Part shown: in pieces, positions 24,389-36,459 of the stretch
Layout: the number at the start of each line of letters is the position of its first letter
Numbering within the stretch: the stretch's first letter is position 1
Source of the DNA: Euschistus heros
Taxonomy: Eukaryota > Arthropoda > Insecta > Hemiptera > Pentatomidae
DNA length: 64,000 nucleotides
Direction of reading: 5' to 3'
Assembly: GCA_003667255.2 (NCBI GenBank)
Contig: RCWM02000313.1
Coordinates: forward strand, 558,001-622,000
Translations under genes and position numbers: made by a program
Notes under the pieces: model-generated
Database searches by the model: none
Seen by the model: only the letters and a program-made list of their open reading frames with translations
What the model was told of the DNA's origin: nothing

Positions 24389-25655
24389 TAAATATTTTAT
24401 ATTGTTTAACTCCTAAGTAGTATACACTAGATTTTTTGTTATTAATTTATATTTATTATTAAACATGAGTATCGGTATCAAGAATCGATTTCCTGGCATT
24501 AGTATGAGCAAATAAAAAAAAAGAAAAGAAGGGTATCAACACTTCTCTTTTTATTATTGAATACACAGTTCCTGATAAATGTTTTTTTTTCCTTATCACC
24601 TCTAATATTTACTTCGCCTTTATAAATATTGCTTTACGTCAGTGAAAAAATTTTTAATTGAAATTTTGACTGAGATGTATCTTGTCTAGAAATAGTTTGA
24701 GATATTAACGCCATACTTACGTTGAGAAGACTTAGTACCTATCTTCGTACTTTACTATGTGTAACTTCAGAAATTTATCGTTCAATCAACTTTGTATATA
24801 ATATTTAATAATAATAGTTTTATTCAAATGATTAAACAGTTTACAATTGCACATTCATAGATACATGTTTTGGCAATTATTACAATATGGATAAAATATT
24901 ATTTGGAATGCATTTATTTTAACAGTAGGAAAAATACTAAAAAACCCACAAAATAAAAAGATAAAGAAAAAGAGATTGATAAAAGCAAATACATAATAAA
25001 ATTTACTAAACTGAAATACACAATTTATTAGCTTTTGTACGTTAAGTTATTTAATTTCAAGCTGAGACAGTAACTTTTGGATGTCTTATTAGCAAAATAT
25101 TGTTATAGTAGTATGTGGTTTGTACCTTTGTGTATGTATCTTCTTAAGAATTGCTTGTTATAATTGCCTATTGAATAGGCAAAAATATTATATATATTTA
25201 TATATATTATATTATAATATTATAATTTTTTTTCTGTACTGAATATATATAAATATTTATACTTTTGTGGGTATATATGTGTGTTTGTTTATAGTTTTTT
25301 TTTTCCCTTTATTTTATTTTATTATAAACTTGTATTTACTTTAAATTATCTTATTTCATTATTTTATTTAAAATATTTGGGCCAGATGTAATTTATTTTC
25401 TGTCATTTATTCGTTGTTATTCTAAAGGGACTTCGTCTTAGAATAAAATTTATTTTCTATTCTATTCTATTCTACCTACCTAAATTGTGTGCCGATAGGA
25501 ATTTGACATAGTAGCAGGAATTATTTGATTTTTTTTTTCTTATAAGTAATTCTTAATTGAATGATAAATTTTATTATTCTTTAACATTCTCAAGTTTCAT
25601 AATATATTCCTTCATTAGATACCCTGTCGGTAATTCTAAAACCTTGCTTATGTTT
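22690..25655. other. No gene recognised; (TA)n at 24336-24380
   Basis: The block 23540-23800 is less AT-rich and carries a 72-codon plus frame without an assignable family. A TA run of about 45 bp lies at 24336-24380. 'ttctattctattctattcta' at about 25456 is a short pentamer repeat. Confidence 0.4.
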
Positions 25656-25659
25656 TCAG

Positions 25660-25883
25660 ATTTGATGCAATCCTTGTGCAAGAACCACTTCTTGCAGCAA
25701 CTATACAGGAAAATCGACGGTGCAGTTCTCAAGTCCAGGAACGAAAGGAACTTGGACTGTATCATAACCTTCCAGACCCACTCCATCCTTCAGAGGTTCA
25801 TGCTCCGCTTCGATGAGCTGACCCTCGATTGCAACGACCACCTCTTCATCTATGATGGAGCTCACGCTGTGGGGGCCCACAAG
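25660..25883 (+). CDS. CUB-domain protein, internal exon (first part of CUB domain)
   Basis: The exon is bounded by a good acceptor (cttatgttttcag|at) and donor (cacaag|gtaagt). It enters in phase 1 and leaves in phase 0. Its 74 full codons hold three cysteines spaced as in CUB domains: SLCKNH, 27 residues to LDCIITF, 24 to LDCNDHL. FMLRFDELTL and HLFIYDGAHAVG fit the conserved strands of the fold (family pattern: LxFxxFxL...CxxDxxxIYDG). CUB domains bind protein or carbohydrate ligands outside the cell. Codon use is GC-richer than the surroundings, as expected for conserved coding DNA. The joining exon is at 53896. I cannot name the gene; insect homologues combining CUB with other extracellular modules are likely. 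Confidence 0.9.
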
Positions 25884-25999
25884 GTAAGTCTTCAACATCC
25901 TTAATTTTTTTTTAATCTCGTGTTAAGGAATAATATTTTAATATTTTTCTGAAGCAGACTTAGTCAATCTAGTACGGATACAGATATATTGAATAATTT

Positions 26000-28900
26000 T
26001 CATTTCAAATAGTATAGATTGATGTAGATTCTAGTATAAAATGGATCTATTACTTTTGCAATTTACTATTTGGAAGGTAATCCCTACGTCTGTCTAGAAA
26101 GAATCAGGATATTAAAATAACAAAAATTCCAAAGATATTTATTTAATAACGGAAACGGTGATGATTTTGAAAATTTAGATATTTGATCAAATTTGTGGAG
26201 AAGCTTAAGTCAATATTCTGAAGAAAGGTGAATCAGCTTTGAAATTCAAACCTCTACCTGCTTCTGTAATTTATGTAACAGTGTCGTTGCAATTAGAAAT
26301 ATATGTAGCTTATCGAATCCAGGGAGATAATTTCCTGTACATCACGAAAAAACAATAAAAGGATTATTTAGCTTAGGAGGTTTATTAGGCCTTATTAGTT
26401 AGTATAACATACATTTTTGATTCGAAATTGATGTGCTGGACAAGTCCAACCACCTTTAGATAACGATTTGGCGATTCTTGAGTGTATGAGCTTGTTTTGT
26501 ATCAACAGCTTGTTGATTCTCGTCCATAGCTTATAACAATTTTAAACCTCAATTATCTCTTTTACTTCTATGCTCGTTGGTTTGTTGGATTACAACAGTC
26601 ACAAGATTGCATGAATCATTTTATGCATCATCATTATATATATATGAATCATTTCTTTTTTTTTATAAAAATTTAATTCATTAACATAATAATTAAAGTA
26701 ACTGATAACTGGTTATCACGGTTTCTGAAACGACGTCATAATAACTGTTTGATAAATTGTAGATAGTTAATGAAAAAAACAAAAACAAAAAAACAGAAAG
26801 TTCAGCAACTTAAACTGCAACTGATCAAAGCTAATGAAATTTATTTAGTATTTTTTCAGGTAACTGTGTCTTTAGAAGAGATTACCCTCCCAATAAATAA
26901 ATAAAAAATAAAGGAAATCGATATTTCTAATTGTAATTATTATTAAATAATTAATTCAATCAAAAGAATTTTGTGATTAAATGGAAGAAACATAAACACA
27001 AGAAATAAATATGAACTAAATAGAATGGGATGTGGCCCTAAGCCGAGTAAAATTTTGTACTTGAAGACATTGTTGCCAACTGGCTCTCCCGTACTCCGTT
27101 GAGAGGTTTCTTCACAGCTGTTGGAAAGGTTTCAATTGCTTTCGATTAGAGTGTTTTCTTCCAGTTCACATTTATCGAGCACTTACAGAAAGTAGTGTTT
27201 TTTATTTTTTTTGTTGAATCACTTGTTAAATAACTATAGTGATAATTCATTAGGTACTATATTTTGATTGATACAACTAATAGATTAATTATAAAAACTA
27301 AACATTTCTATTTCAAGGAATTTACAATCTATTATCAACTCTCATTCAAATCAAGTTTAACTTTTTTCGTATCGTTGATAATACTAAAATTCTGATATTT
27401 AACGACAATTAAAATTGATAGGACCAACACAATTAGGATTCAAACTGAACCATTCAAACTGAATGGTTTTCTGCCATTTCTCATTCCATGTTCCTTTCCT
27501 TAGACAGACGGGCTCACCTTCTCTCGATCTGGTCTTTTATTATTAGTACGATGTTTCCTTTCATCTTAGCAAAGACTTATTCAAGATTGTCAACGAAGCT
27601 TGCAGCATCACCTCCTTCTACAACCGTTGGTCACGAAACAATACTTTTTTACCAGTACAGAACCCAAAACCCTTCATAAATTATAGCGGTTTAACTGTGA
27701 TATTTGGTACTCGCTTCGGCGGTACATATACTAAAATTGGAACTGTGATATTTAAAGAAAAGTATGTATTGATTTATTTATTTGGATTACGATTGCAGGA
27801 GTTTAAAAATATCGATAGTCGGTAATTTTCAGAAACCTTTTTGAAAAAGTCGGGAATTGTGATTACTGAAATTGGTAGACACCATGATGCTATTTATGTA
27901 ATCAATGGGCATAGGTATTATAAATCCAAGTAATCTTTTACAGATAAGCAGTCATTATTAAGATAAATTAAATTGTTTGCCGCAAAGATGAGTTACCTCT
28001 AGATTACATGTTTGTTAAAACTGTAGGAAACTTTTGATGCAAAGTATAGAATATGAAAATATGCAGAATGAGAGATTGGAGCGATTCCCCTTTTTACTTA
28101 AAAGTCGAGTTGTTTGCACTTATAAGTAACCATGTAAAAACCTACAGTCGTATTTAATGTTATATCAAACATATTTAATGTCCAATTAAAAGAAAAATAT
28201 AACAATGATGTATAAATTTGTAAATGTAAGATATATAAATGGAACCATTTCGGGTTACGCCGTTGTTGCACATTCCCTTGCGAATTGAGGGGGGAGGGTA
28301 GGTGTGTATTGGTAAGTACTCTTGAGCAAAAATTGCACCTTTTTAGTCTTTTTTTTACCTCTTAATCATAAAAAAAAGGATTCATTGCGAGAGTAATCAT
28401 TCTCCTGCTTGGGGAAGGAGGAATTATGGCTCATAATGAGCTCAGTAACTTCATTACTTACTTTGTTCGGACGATTTCTATGAGTTCACAATAGAAAATG
28501 TTCATCTTTTACCTTTATTTGTGGGTTTTTTGCCACCAGACGGCAGACAGATGGACGTGCCTGTTGGTTATAGATGTCTCTTTATTGCAAGAAATTTGTA
28601 ATTTTGTCTATGGGAAATAATACACACACAAAATAATCTGCTATCAACTAAAATTATATAATATAAAGCTGTAACGTCTTATTCATTCATACAACAAACA
28701 TTTGGTTTCAGTTCAGTGTAAAACAATTTAGTACAAATTCACGAAGAGTCTTGGTGGGGAATCTTACCTGTCAGGCAAACAGAAGCGCTTCATTTTCGCT
28801 TGCACTTGCCGCATTTACTAATACTTAGCACTTATCATCTTGTTTACATGTAGGTACATACTGAAAAGCACCAATGGGTAAGTACTAAACTTATGTAAAC

Positions 28901-30060
28901 CAGGGATATGATTATTCCTGGTCGACTCACACAAATACTAGTTTGAACAAAACGGAAAATAATACTTCGAGCTGCATTATTTTGCTACAAAATTAATTTT
29001 TTTTTTTTTTTATCCTAAAGTAAACGCAAGTCTCAATGTGCACCAAAGATGGTAATAACTCTTCTTTTTTTTAAAGCAATTTTATAAAAATATCTATTTT
29101 TAATTATTTGTTATTGATATTTTGAATTAATCTGACTTAATGCTGAATTAAGCCCCTTAAGGCGAGTCGATGCAGAAGGATGTGACTGCTCAGTATGAAT
29201 CACTAGGAAGGTGCTGGCCTGAGTCCAGATCCCTAACACGAGCCTTGCCAATGTAGATACCGGCTGCTACAGCTACTGTAGCTATTGCCTACAGCTCGCT
29301 GCCAACTGCTAGCCTACACCATATAATTACCTTCTGCTTCCTGCCCACTGGAATCGAAGTGGTAGTATGCTTTCTTCCCTACCCAAAAAACTTAGTTAAC
29401 AAAAACAAGCCACACTTTGAGTGATGATGGCAATTTAACAGTAACCACAGTCCAAAACCTTAAAGTTAAAAGTTTATTAAATGTATCTGTCCAACATTAT
29501 ATACAAAAGAACCACCTTAATCCTCCTCCCGCTTGTCCGACTCTCTAGGTAATCTGACCCTCAAGTTTAGTCCAGTATGGTGGACAATATTTTTGTGGAA
29601 TTCCTAATAGTCCAGTAACATTATACATTTGTTTGTAAAAGCTGAAGTACTTTTGATTATTTTTGTTTGATAGGTATATATATATAATTCGTGTAGCGCT
29701 TGTTTGCTAAAATCCAAGTTTTGGGCCTATGTTTGGAAGGTCCACCGCATGCTAATCTAAGTTTCGCCAACATATCTGGTGCAAGTTTAATTCTAAAGAA
29801 AATTTTTTTATATTCAAAATCAAATTAAATTATCTGCAATTTGAGCAGAAAATACGCTCTGTAGCTTAAATGGGTACTAAGATATAAGTTTACAAATATT
29901 TCGGAATTCTCTCAAAAAGAGGTAATTTTTTTTTAATTTTTCTATATATGTTCCTTAAAACAACGTTTAGAACATGATAATTATCAGTAATGCTTAATTT
30001 AGAAGATTTTAAAGGTGAATTATTTTGCTACAAATCTAACAAAATATAGTGTTACTACGG
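26000..30060. other. Intronic DNA without recognised elements
   Basis: Mostly AT-rich. Slightly GC-richer blocks at 28740-28910, 29150-29390 and 29520-29580 have no repeat partner in this window. A frame at 27488-27679 has no family features. Confidence 0.35.
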
Positions 30061-30375
30061 CCAATGCTTCTTATTGTTAGTATAAATTCCTTGCTAAAAC
30101 ACATCAATTAAAAAATATTATATTAGTGTATATGATGTACGTTTCTATTTTCTTTATTTTTTTAAAATGTTAATTCATAACTTTTGATATAATTATAATA
30201 TACCTATGCTTCTTATTGTTAGTATCCAATCCTTATAAATTCCTTGCTAAAACATAAACATCTATTAAAAAATATTATATTAGTGTATATCCGAGGCGTC
30301 TGAAAAGAAGCAAAAAACATAAGTCATGAAAAACATAAGATATAATTATAATATACCTATGAAAAACATAAGTCA
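30061..30375. repeat. Local tandem duplication
   Basis: 'atgcttcttattgttagtat' through 'aaaaaatattatattagtgt' occurs at 30064-30137 and again at 30206-30290, about 143 bp apart. 'atataattataatataccta' occurs at about 30187 and again at about 30340. The second copy carries an extra 'ccaatccttataaattcct' segment and runs into 'ccgaggcgtctgaaaagaag', which is family 1 LINE coding-end sequence. Confidence 0.8.
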
Positions 30376-30452
30376 TCGACATCTCCGATTAATCCGACCT
30401 TTTGGCCATGCCTTTGGTCCCATAGGTGTCGGATTAGTGAGGCTCTACTGTA
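30375..30452 (-). mobile_element. Pogo/Tigger-like DNA transposon terminus
   Basis: On the minus strand it starts CAGTAGAGCCTCACTAATCC directly after a TA (30451-30452), with the internal repeat GTCGGATTAATCGG about 50 bp inward. This wording and TA adjacency are typical of Tc1/mariner-superfamily pogo-like ends. The other end was not found. Confidence 0.55.
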
Positions 30453-30454
30453 TA

Positions 30455-32360
30455 AGATTAATTAGGGTTAGTCATACATTTAATGAAAAAATTAATCCTT
30501 TTTATTGAAAAAGAAAATTTATTGGAGAAATTATTCATCAATTGAGAATAAGTATGACATGAATGAATAAGATATAAAATTAAAAAAATAATCGATGACA
30601 TTGCTCCTTATGCATATCAATAACTCAATGAATAGCTTGAGAGATGTTGAGTGTGAGAAACAGTATTGTATGTTGAAACTGTTGCACTAATGATTTAAAA
30701 TATAATAAAATTAAATTTAAATTAAATAAAGAATTTACTACTCTCTTCCTAACAAAGCTATATACAAAGGTAGTTTAGAAGTATGCACGTCTTAAAGGCC
30801 TGAAACAAGAGACAGAACTTAATGAAGTCTTGATGAGCAAGCTCTAATGACATTTTCCTTATGCTTCTTGAACATTAAGACATCTCAAGATAATTTTTTT
30901 TTTAATTGAAATTTTAAATCAACTACCAGTCTGATAGGCAAACTCGTAATCGTATATTGTATTTGATGTACGTCTTGACATATAAAAAGACCTGTCCGAA
31001 CCATGCAAAATAAAAAATAACTTATTTTACATGGATAAGTCTCTCGGAAAACGCTCGGAATAAAAAAGTGCCGATAGTTACCTTATCAAAAGCAGTACAT
31101 ATAAAAATAGTATATTGAGTTTTTTTAATTGGTTAGATGGCTGAATCCCATCAAATGTTTTATTTAGTATAAGTTTAATACAAGGGTCAAATATATCATA
31201 AAGAAGACTTGGTCAAGACAACAGTCAACTGAGGCGCCAGGATTTATGATTAAGTAACAAATCTTAAAATGCTGGAAAGGCAATACAAGATCATACCATT
31301 CTAATTATTATTTGTTTGTTTTTATACTAATAAATGGAGGAGAAGAAAAAATAATAATAATAAAGAAGTTATCAAGTAAATAAATGAAACCTGACAACAC
31401 AACTGTAACAAATATAATAAAAACGCTTCTAGACACTAATAAACGTGACTTACTTACTTCTATGTTCGTTGAAGAGGTTATTTTGTTTTTTTGTTGAGAC
31501 TGAACGTCTTTATGTACCCCAACTTGGACAGGGAGGATGGTTTATCAAACAGATTACCAACATTTTCTAGCCATATTGAGGAAGTTGAAATTCAATCCAT
31601 GGGGCCGCCTCTAAATATATATGAACCCCATCAAGATTCGAACCGTCGATGCAGAGATGACGAGATGAGAGTTTGACACTTGAACTCGTTTTACCGTCAT
31701 TACTTACAATATGAATATTAAGTTGCCACCAAAAAAGAAGTAATAAAATGTTTAACGATAATTGCACTTATATGGTTCTTCCGTGCGTCAAAGTATATTT
31801 TTATATGGTTCTTCTGCGTGTCAAAAGAAATTTTTAAATTAATGAAAGTAACTTTATAATAATTTAAGTAATGAAAGCAACTTTATAATAAAGTTGAATC
31901 GTTTTCTATCACGAGATATCGGATGCCTCCATGTTTTTGGAATAATATTGCTAGTTTGCGGTTATAGCTGTGTAAGCATTTTGATTGTTTTACGTGATAT
32001 GTGGTATATATTCCACCAGCTTGTTCATTCTAAACTATAGCCGATTCTAACGGATCATTTTCTTGACCATTTCAGCACATCAATCTGAATTATGTCACTG
32101 GACAATAGCTGGATCAAATCACAACAGAAAGCAGTTTGATATTCTTTCCTTGATCTATCATTTTGCAAACATACTACCATTAATTATACCTTTTCATTAA
32201 ATGACCCATTTCATGATAAAAAAAAAGTTCATGAAATGTTGATTTCGCACTACCTTGTCCTATCACAACCCGCAGGTCCTCAACAAAAAGAAAGCTTTTA
32301 ACTGTGTATAAAATTGTTGGTAGGGGTCGAAATATAAAATTATTGGCTTCAGAATCACTT
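30455..32360. other. Intronic DNA; possible tRNA-derived SINE near 31480-31690
   Basis: AT-rich without genes. The minus strand at about 31620-31690 carries a box B-like GGTTCGAATCTTG preceded by a D-arm-like segment, possibly a SINE head. The paired frames at 31491-31767 are shadows of this repeat. Confidence 0.35.
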
Positions 32361-32449
32361 GAGGTACGCATGATGATATAGAAGGATCAATACAATTAGG
32401 ATTGATGAATTAAATGCCACTTCTATTGAGATTATTTTATTTGAATATA

Positions 32450-32746
32450 ACTGCTGATTTACCAGTAAATCAAAGAGTAAATGAACATATAAGAGCATAC
32501 ACTAATAAGACCCAAAATTCCAATTTCGCTATCCATCTAAATGAAAATAACCACAAATTTAATAAAGACTCGGGAGTAAAAATATTACATCAAGTAGAAA
32601 ATAGCCTAAAATTAAATACTTTTGAATCACTAGAAATAATAAAATCGTTTAAAACCGATCCAGATTTTTGTTTAAATGATCAGATTAACATATCCAATAG
32701 CCCCATTTTAAATTTATTTCCCATAGGAACGAAAAAAACCCAATGA
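32450..32746 (+). pseudogene. Penelope-like element GIY-YIG endonuclease C-terminal remnant
   Basis: The open frame encodes RVNEHIRAYTNK, NFAIHLNENNHKF, VKILHQVENSLKLN, ESLEIIKSF and SPILNLF, ending at 32746. This is the usual C-terminal run of Penelope-like GIY-YIG endonuclease domains ('RxxEH...SxFAxHxxxxxHxF...xxLxxxExxxI...'). The GIY and YIG strands themselves and the reverse transcriptase are missing, since the frame begins inside the inverted terminal repeat. The Arg and the Glu of the nuclease active site may be represented by R in QRVNEH and E in ESLEII, but this is inference. The C-terminus looks complete. Confidence 0.8.
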
Positions 32747-32945
32747 GTCATAAGGGAAACCCCGTTGTAAATCTAAAACTTAACCTACCTGCCCCCCCCC
32801 TTTTACTTCTCACAATATCAGTGTTTTAGTTACCTCGAAGGTGAGTGCCTGTGTTTGATTTCTTGTCTTATCTTTTTAAAAACCTTAGTATATTTAATCT
32901 ATGTAACATAGTACTGATGTGTTGAAAATTTTATTGTATGTTTTA

Positions 32946-32984
32946 GAACTGAAGATGAATGTTTAGCATTCGAAACTAGTTTTC
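32946..32984 (+). ncRNA. Hammerhead ribozyme, family B
   Basis: GAA, CUGAAGA core (32949-32955), U, stem II GAAUG/CAUUC (5 bp), GAAA core (32972-32975), then C-U-A-G-U-U and UUC. ACUAGU is palindromic, giving a dimer-type stem III. GAA pairs UUC as stem I. The predicted cut is between U32981 and U32982. Invariant core bases are all present, and it is 39 nt like family A. It lies sense in the CUB-gene intron. Confidence 0.85.
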
Positions 32985-33359
32985 AAATAAAATAATCTCA
33001 ATAGAAGTGGCATTTAATTCATCAATCCTAATAAAATTATTGGAAAATTATGTGTCCTTGTTCAAAAATAAAAATTAAAAATTAAATCAAATTAAAGTTA
33101 TAAATTAAAAATAAAAGTTATGTTCCACGTGTTGATTTTTACTCCCTAGAATTATTTATTTTCTTCTAAACTGCAAAGAAATTATTATTGTTTTTTTTCC
33201 GATCTAAGGTCTAAAAATATTTTATGGCAATCACCTCTTCCAGACCTCTCCAGGATACGTTAATTCAACTTAACCCAGTTTTGTGAACACAATTTGTTGA
33301 CAATACTTTTTGATTAACTGAATTTCAAAAGCATTTGATGTTCTTGTAATTTTTTTTTC

Positions 33360-33765
33360 TAACTATTTAGTGATATTTAGAACTTAATACAATGTACATA
33401 AAGTAAATTTGAGGATAAAATTACAAGGACATGTGAATAACTTGTGAACTACTCACTAGTTGCGCTTCAATAAATGTCTTAGGTAAGAAAGTCTTTAGAC
33501 CATCTTCTTTTTAGACACCTCGGTGGGCTATCAGGAATTGAGTGTGAAGCTAGCTGGAAGACTGATAAATTCAAGTGTGAATTGAGTTTTCTATGAAAGG
33601 ATTGGAACCTAGTTTGGACTAAATCAGTAACGTATGGAACATTAAGATCCTTATGGATAATTTTTTTAGTGGCGTAATAGGGAGCATTGAGGATTTCACG
33701 AAGGATTTCAGATTGTAAGGATTGAATTCTAGAAGAATTAAAAGGTTTCTTTTAATTTCAATAGC
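33360..33765 (-). mobile_element. Jockey-like LINE (family 1) 3' fragment
   Basis: The plus strand reads 'gaactactcactagttgcgc', 'ccatcttctttttagacacc' and 'gaattgagtgtgaagctagc', the complement of the family coding end and UTR. T-rich sequence at 33350 is the worn poly-A. No open frame. Confidence 0.75.
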
Positions 33766-33769
33766 AAAT

Positions 33770-34830
33770 GGTGTCCATCCAAAACTTTTGGATCTGTGTA
33801 AGACTGACTGTGTGAAACCTTCCTCACTATTTCTAATTCCTTAGTAGTGAAATTTTTTGAATTATTTAAAGTGTTAAAACAAGTATTTTGATCAATTTTT
33901 TAATGTTTTTGAATAAGATTCAATCTAAACGTGAATACTGCAGAAAGTGATGCTACATGCCTGTGATCTGCAAGCTCATTTATTTTCCACATATGGCCGT
34001 ATCTTTTTACTCAAAATGTTTAGGTAGACGTTTATTTATCCTTAAATAAGTAACCATAGCTATAGTATATTAAAAAATAAACAAGCCCGATATTAATTTT
34101 TTTTTCTAAATCAATGCTGGAAGTAGTTTTGGCTAATGTTTGGGATAAGTAAATAATGTTATAAGAAATTCTAAATACATCATTTTATTTGTCAATCCCA
34201 TATTTTTATTGAAAAGCCGAGATACAATTTAGTTATATATTACAACTAAGTGGCACGTGGGCCAAATATTATTCTTGAGATTATATCTAAGGGTATAAGA
34301 AGAAAAGGGTTTATATCCAGTCGGAAACAGGTGGAAGAGATTAGTCACATATTCGCCCCAATGAACTAGTAATCCAACTTAAGCACTCAAGACACTCCTC
34401 CCTCGGCCATATTTTTCGTTGTTCCTTTCTCCTTATATTCAGAATTAATATTAAATAATGTTATGGTGAATGGTTTAATTTTTTTTATTTAACTGCTGTG
34501 CTATGTAATACCTAAATTCTTAACGATTATAAAATACTGCAAAATACATGCAATGTGCTGAAACAATATCGCATATGTTTATAATTTAAATACATAGCTA
34601 ATTTATGGAATTATTGCATGATATAGAAGAAGAAAAAATTAGTATTATACTATGAATTTTAACAACAAAATTATTTGTTAAGAGCGTTTTAAGAGAAACA
34701 AAAACATTGTGGTCATTTTGATTACTGCAAAAGAATATATTTCTCTTGTTATTAAATTCCTATTAATCATAAATAGATAAAATTTTTTGAAAACTATGAC
34801 GTATATAATTATGATTAAGACTCAAAAGTT
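33770..34830. other. Intronic DNA; includes one copy of a shared repeat
   Basis: 34308-34440 resembles 43757-43890 ('aactagtaatccaacttaag' versus 'aactagtaatccggcttaag', followed in both by a block ending in pyrimidine-rich DNA). Family unknown. Otherwise featureless. Confidence 0.5.
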
Positions 34831-34835
34831 TGTTT

Positions 34836-35118
34836 GTTTATTTCGTTTAACGTCACTTTATGCTGTTATGGCTAATCGGACGATGCTACGGTGGGAGTTC
34901 TAAATTTTGTCTATCCAGGTATAATTAGGATAGGGATCTTTAACGAGTACCTGACATCGCACAGGCTCGGGAACCCCATTTAACGTCCCTTCCGAAGGAC
35001 GGCATAGCTAAGGATTTTTTTCTCCCTTTATAAAATCCTAAGGTCATCTGCCGGGCTGCGAACCCGCGATCTTGGGTTTAGTAGGTTGCTATGCTAACCA
35101 CCACACCACAGGTGACCC
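34836..35118 (-). mobile_element. tRNA-derived SINE
   Basis: The minus strand starts near 35118 with a tRNA-like head: a box A-like 'gtggttagcatagcaacc' and a box B in 'cgggttcgcagcccg', whose arms form a T-stem. A unique body follows and it ends in 'gaaataaacaaac' (AT-rich tail). The head is a Pol III promoter in such elements. It is not a functional tRNA because no acceptor stem is seen. Confidence 0.75.
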
Positions 35119-35191
35119 CAGACTCAAAAGTATGGCAAATGCCTCGAATAATTGAAACTAATATAGTTGTCATCGGTTGTCTTTTAATTTG

Positions 35192-36458
35192 CAGTGATGT
35201 TTAATTAATTAATTTAATTGAATGTTTAATCTGATTAATTTAATCACGATTAAATTAATTTCTAATAATATATTAATCTTAATCACGATAATTACAATAA
35301 TAGTGATTACAATTAATTAAATTAATCGTTAATCATTATTCGTTGATTTTATTAAGTATATTAAAGTACTACCATCCAAGTCGCGGCTTTGTCCGCTATT
35401 ATACGTAAAGAACTTTGATAATTTTAACTAATCATTGAGGATTAATCTTTTTAATTAATAATTGACTTATAATCTTGTTTTATAATTTTATTGAACATAA
35501 GTAAATTTTATTATCGATTTCAAGCTACCTTTGTAACCTTTGATTTTCCACTTATTATCGCTTACTTAATAACAAATATTTGCTAAACCTTCCTGAAACT
35601 ATTATATATAGGTAGGTGATGTAGTTAAAATTTGGTAGAGGTGGGTTCAGTAGTTTTCGTGCTTAGTAATCACAAACGAAAAATGGCTTTTACTTTTATT
35701 CAATGGTATGTATTCTTAAATAACAAAAAAAAAAAAAAATTAAAGGTGACAACGTTTTCAACTTAAATCAAGTCTGGATGACACTGGATATAATTCAAAA
35801 GGGTTGAGCTAGTGATTTAGTGATCTGAGAAAAAAATGATTATAAAATCTTAAAGATTTTATGTGAAAATTTAGAACATCGTGGAAATATTTATTTGAAA
35901 TACTTACATGGTCTAAATACCGGATATGAGTTTTTAAAGTATTTGATTGAGACAAGTACACATGCAGCAGTCTCCTACCCAAGTTTAAGTACAAGTGGCT
36001 GTTGTGACTTGCTCCTGCTGATCAGACTAATTTACGTATTTAAATCAATGTCAAGTCAGAGATATTCAAAAGTTCATAGATCATAGATAAAAATTTGTCG
36101 GCAATAATAATCCCCAAAAACAGTTTGATTAAAAAAAAATTTTGGAACGCTATTAAATACAATACTTAAATACAATCAATTGAATGAATGTTATCGTGTG
36201 CAACTATGTTAAATTTACCTAGGTCCCTCAAAATGTTAGAAGATTAATTTGAGAAAAGATTGCTTATAAAATGTAATTTAAAATATTAAAAATAATTAAT
36301 ACCTATTTTCATTTTTTTAAATAAACCAGACCAAAACAATCGTATTTATTTATTAGTGATTAACGATAATTGATTACGATTAATAATTAAGATTAACGAA
36401 AGTTTGGTTACGATTAATTAATCTTAATCGTTAATCAGATTACTTTTATCCAACACTT
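35192..36458. mobile_element. hAT-like non-autonomous element with subterminal palindromes
   Basis: The left end CAGTGATGTTTAATT (35192) and right end, reversed, AAGTGTTGGATAAAAG (36458) begin alike. Both are followed by arrays of 'taatctgattaa', 'ttaatcttaatcacg' and 'cgttaatc' in opposite directions. Such CAGTG ends with repeated subterminal motifs occur in hAT-type elements. No transposase is seen. An 8-bp target duplication could not be confirmed. A Helitron copy is nested inside. Confidence 0.45.
35376..35715 (-). mobile_element. Non-autonomous Helitron nested in the hAT-like element
   Basis: The minus strand begins with 'aaaagccatttttcg' (35676-35695) and ends with the hairpin 'gcggacaaagccgc' then GACTTGG (35376-35400), matching both ends of the 9.1-kb Helitron. 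The interior is short and lacks coding DNA. Confidence 0.65.
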
Positions 36459-36459
36459 A

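Larger units (their letters stand above)
32395..33032. repeat. 51-bp perfect inverted repeat flanking the Penelope-like remnant
   Basis: 32395-32445 is the reverse complement of 32982-33032. The inner edge of the pair coincides with TTC, the first bases after the predicted hammerhead cut. Confidence 0.9.
32365..33045 (+). mobile_element. Penelope-like element fragment (family B)
   Basis: Order: inverted partial terminal repeat (32395-32445), GIY-YIG domain remnant (to 32746), a poly-C patch near 32790, a hammerhead motif (32946-32984), then the direct terminal repeat running to about 33032. The inverted pair (51 bp each) is perfect. RT coding sequence is missing. Relics of the same family occur at 20955, 44320, 48555, 49985 and 54385. 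Confidence 0.8.

Noticed and set aside
35043..35118. tRNA gene
   Set aside because: Box A and box B are present but the cloverleaf is incomplete and a SINE body follows.
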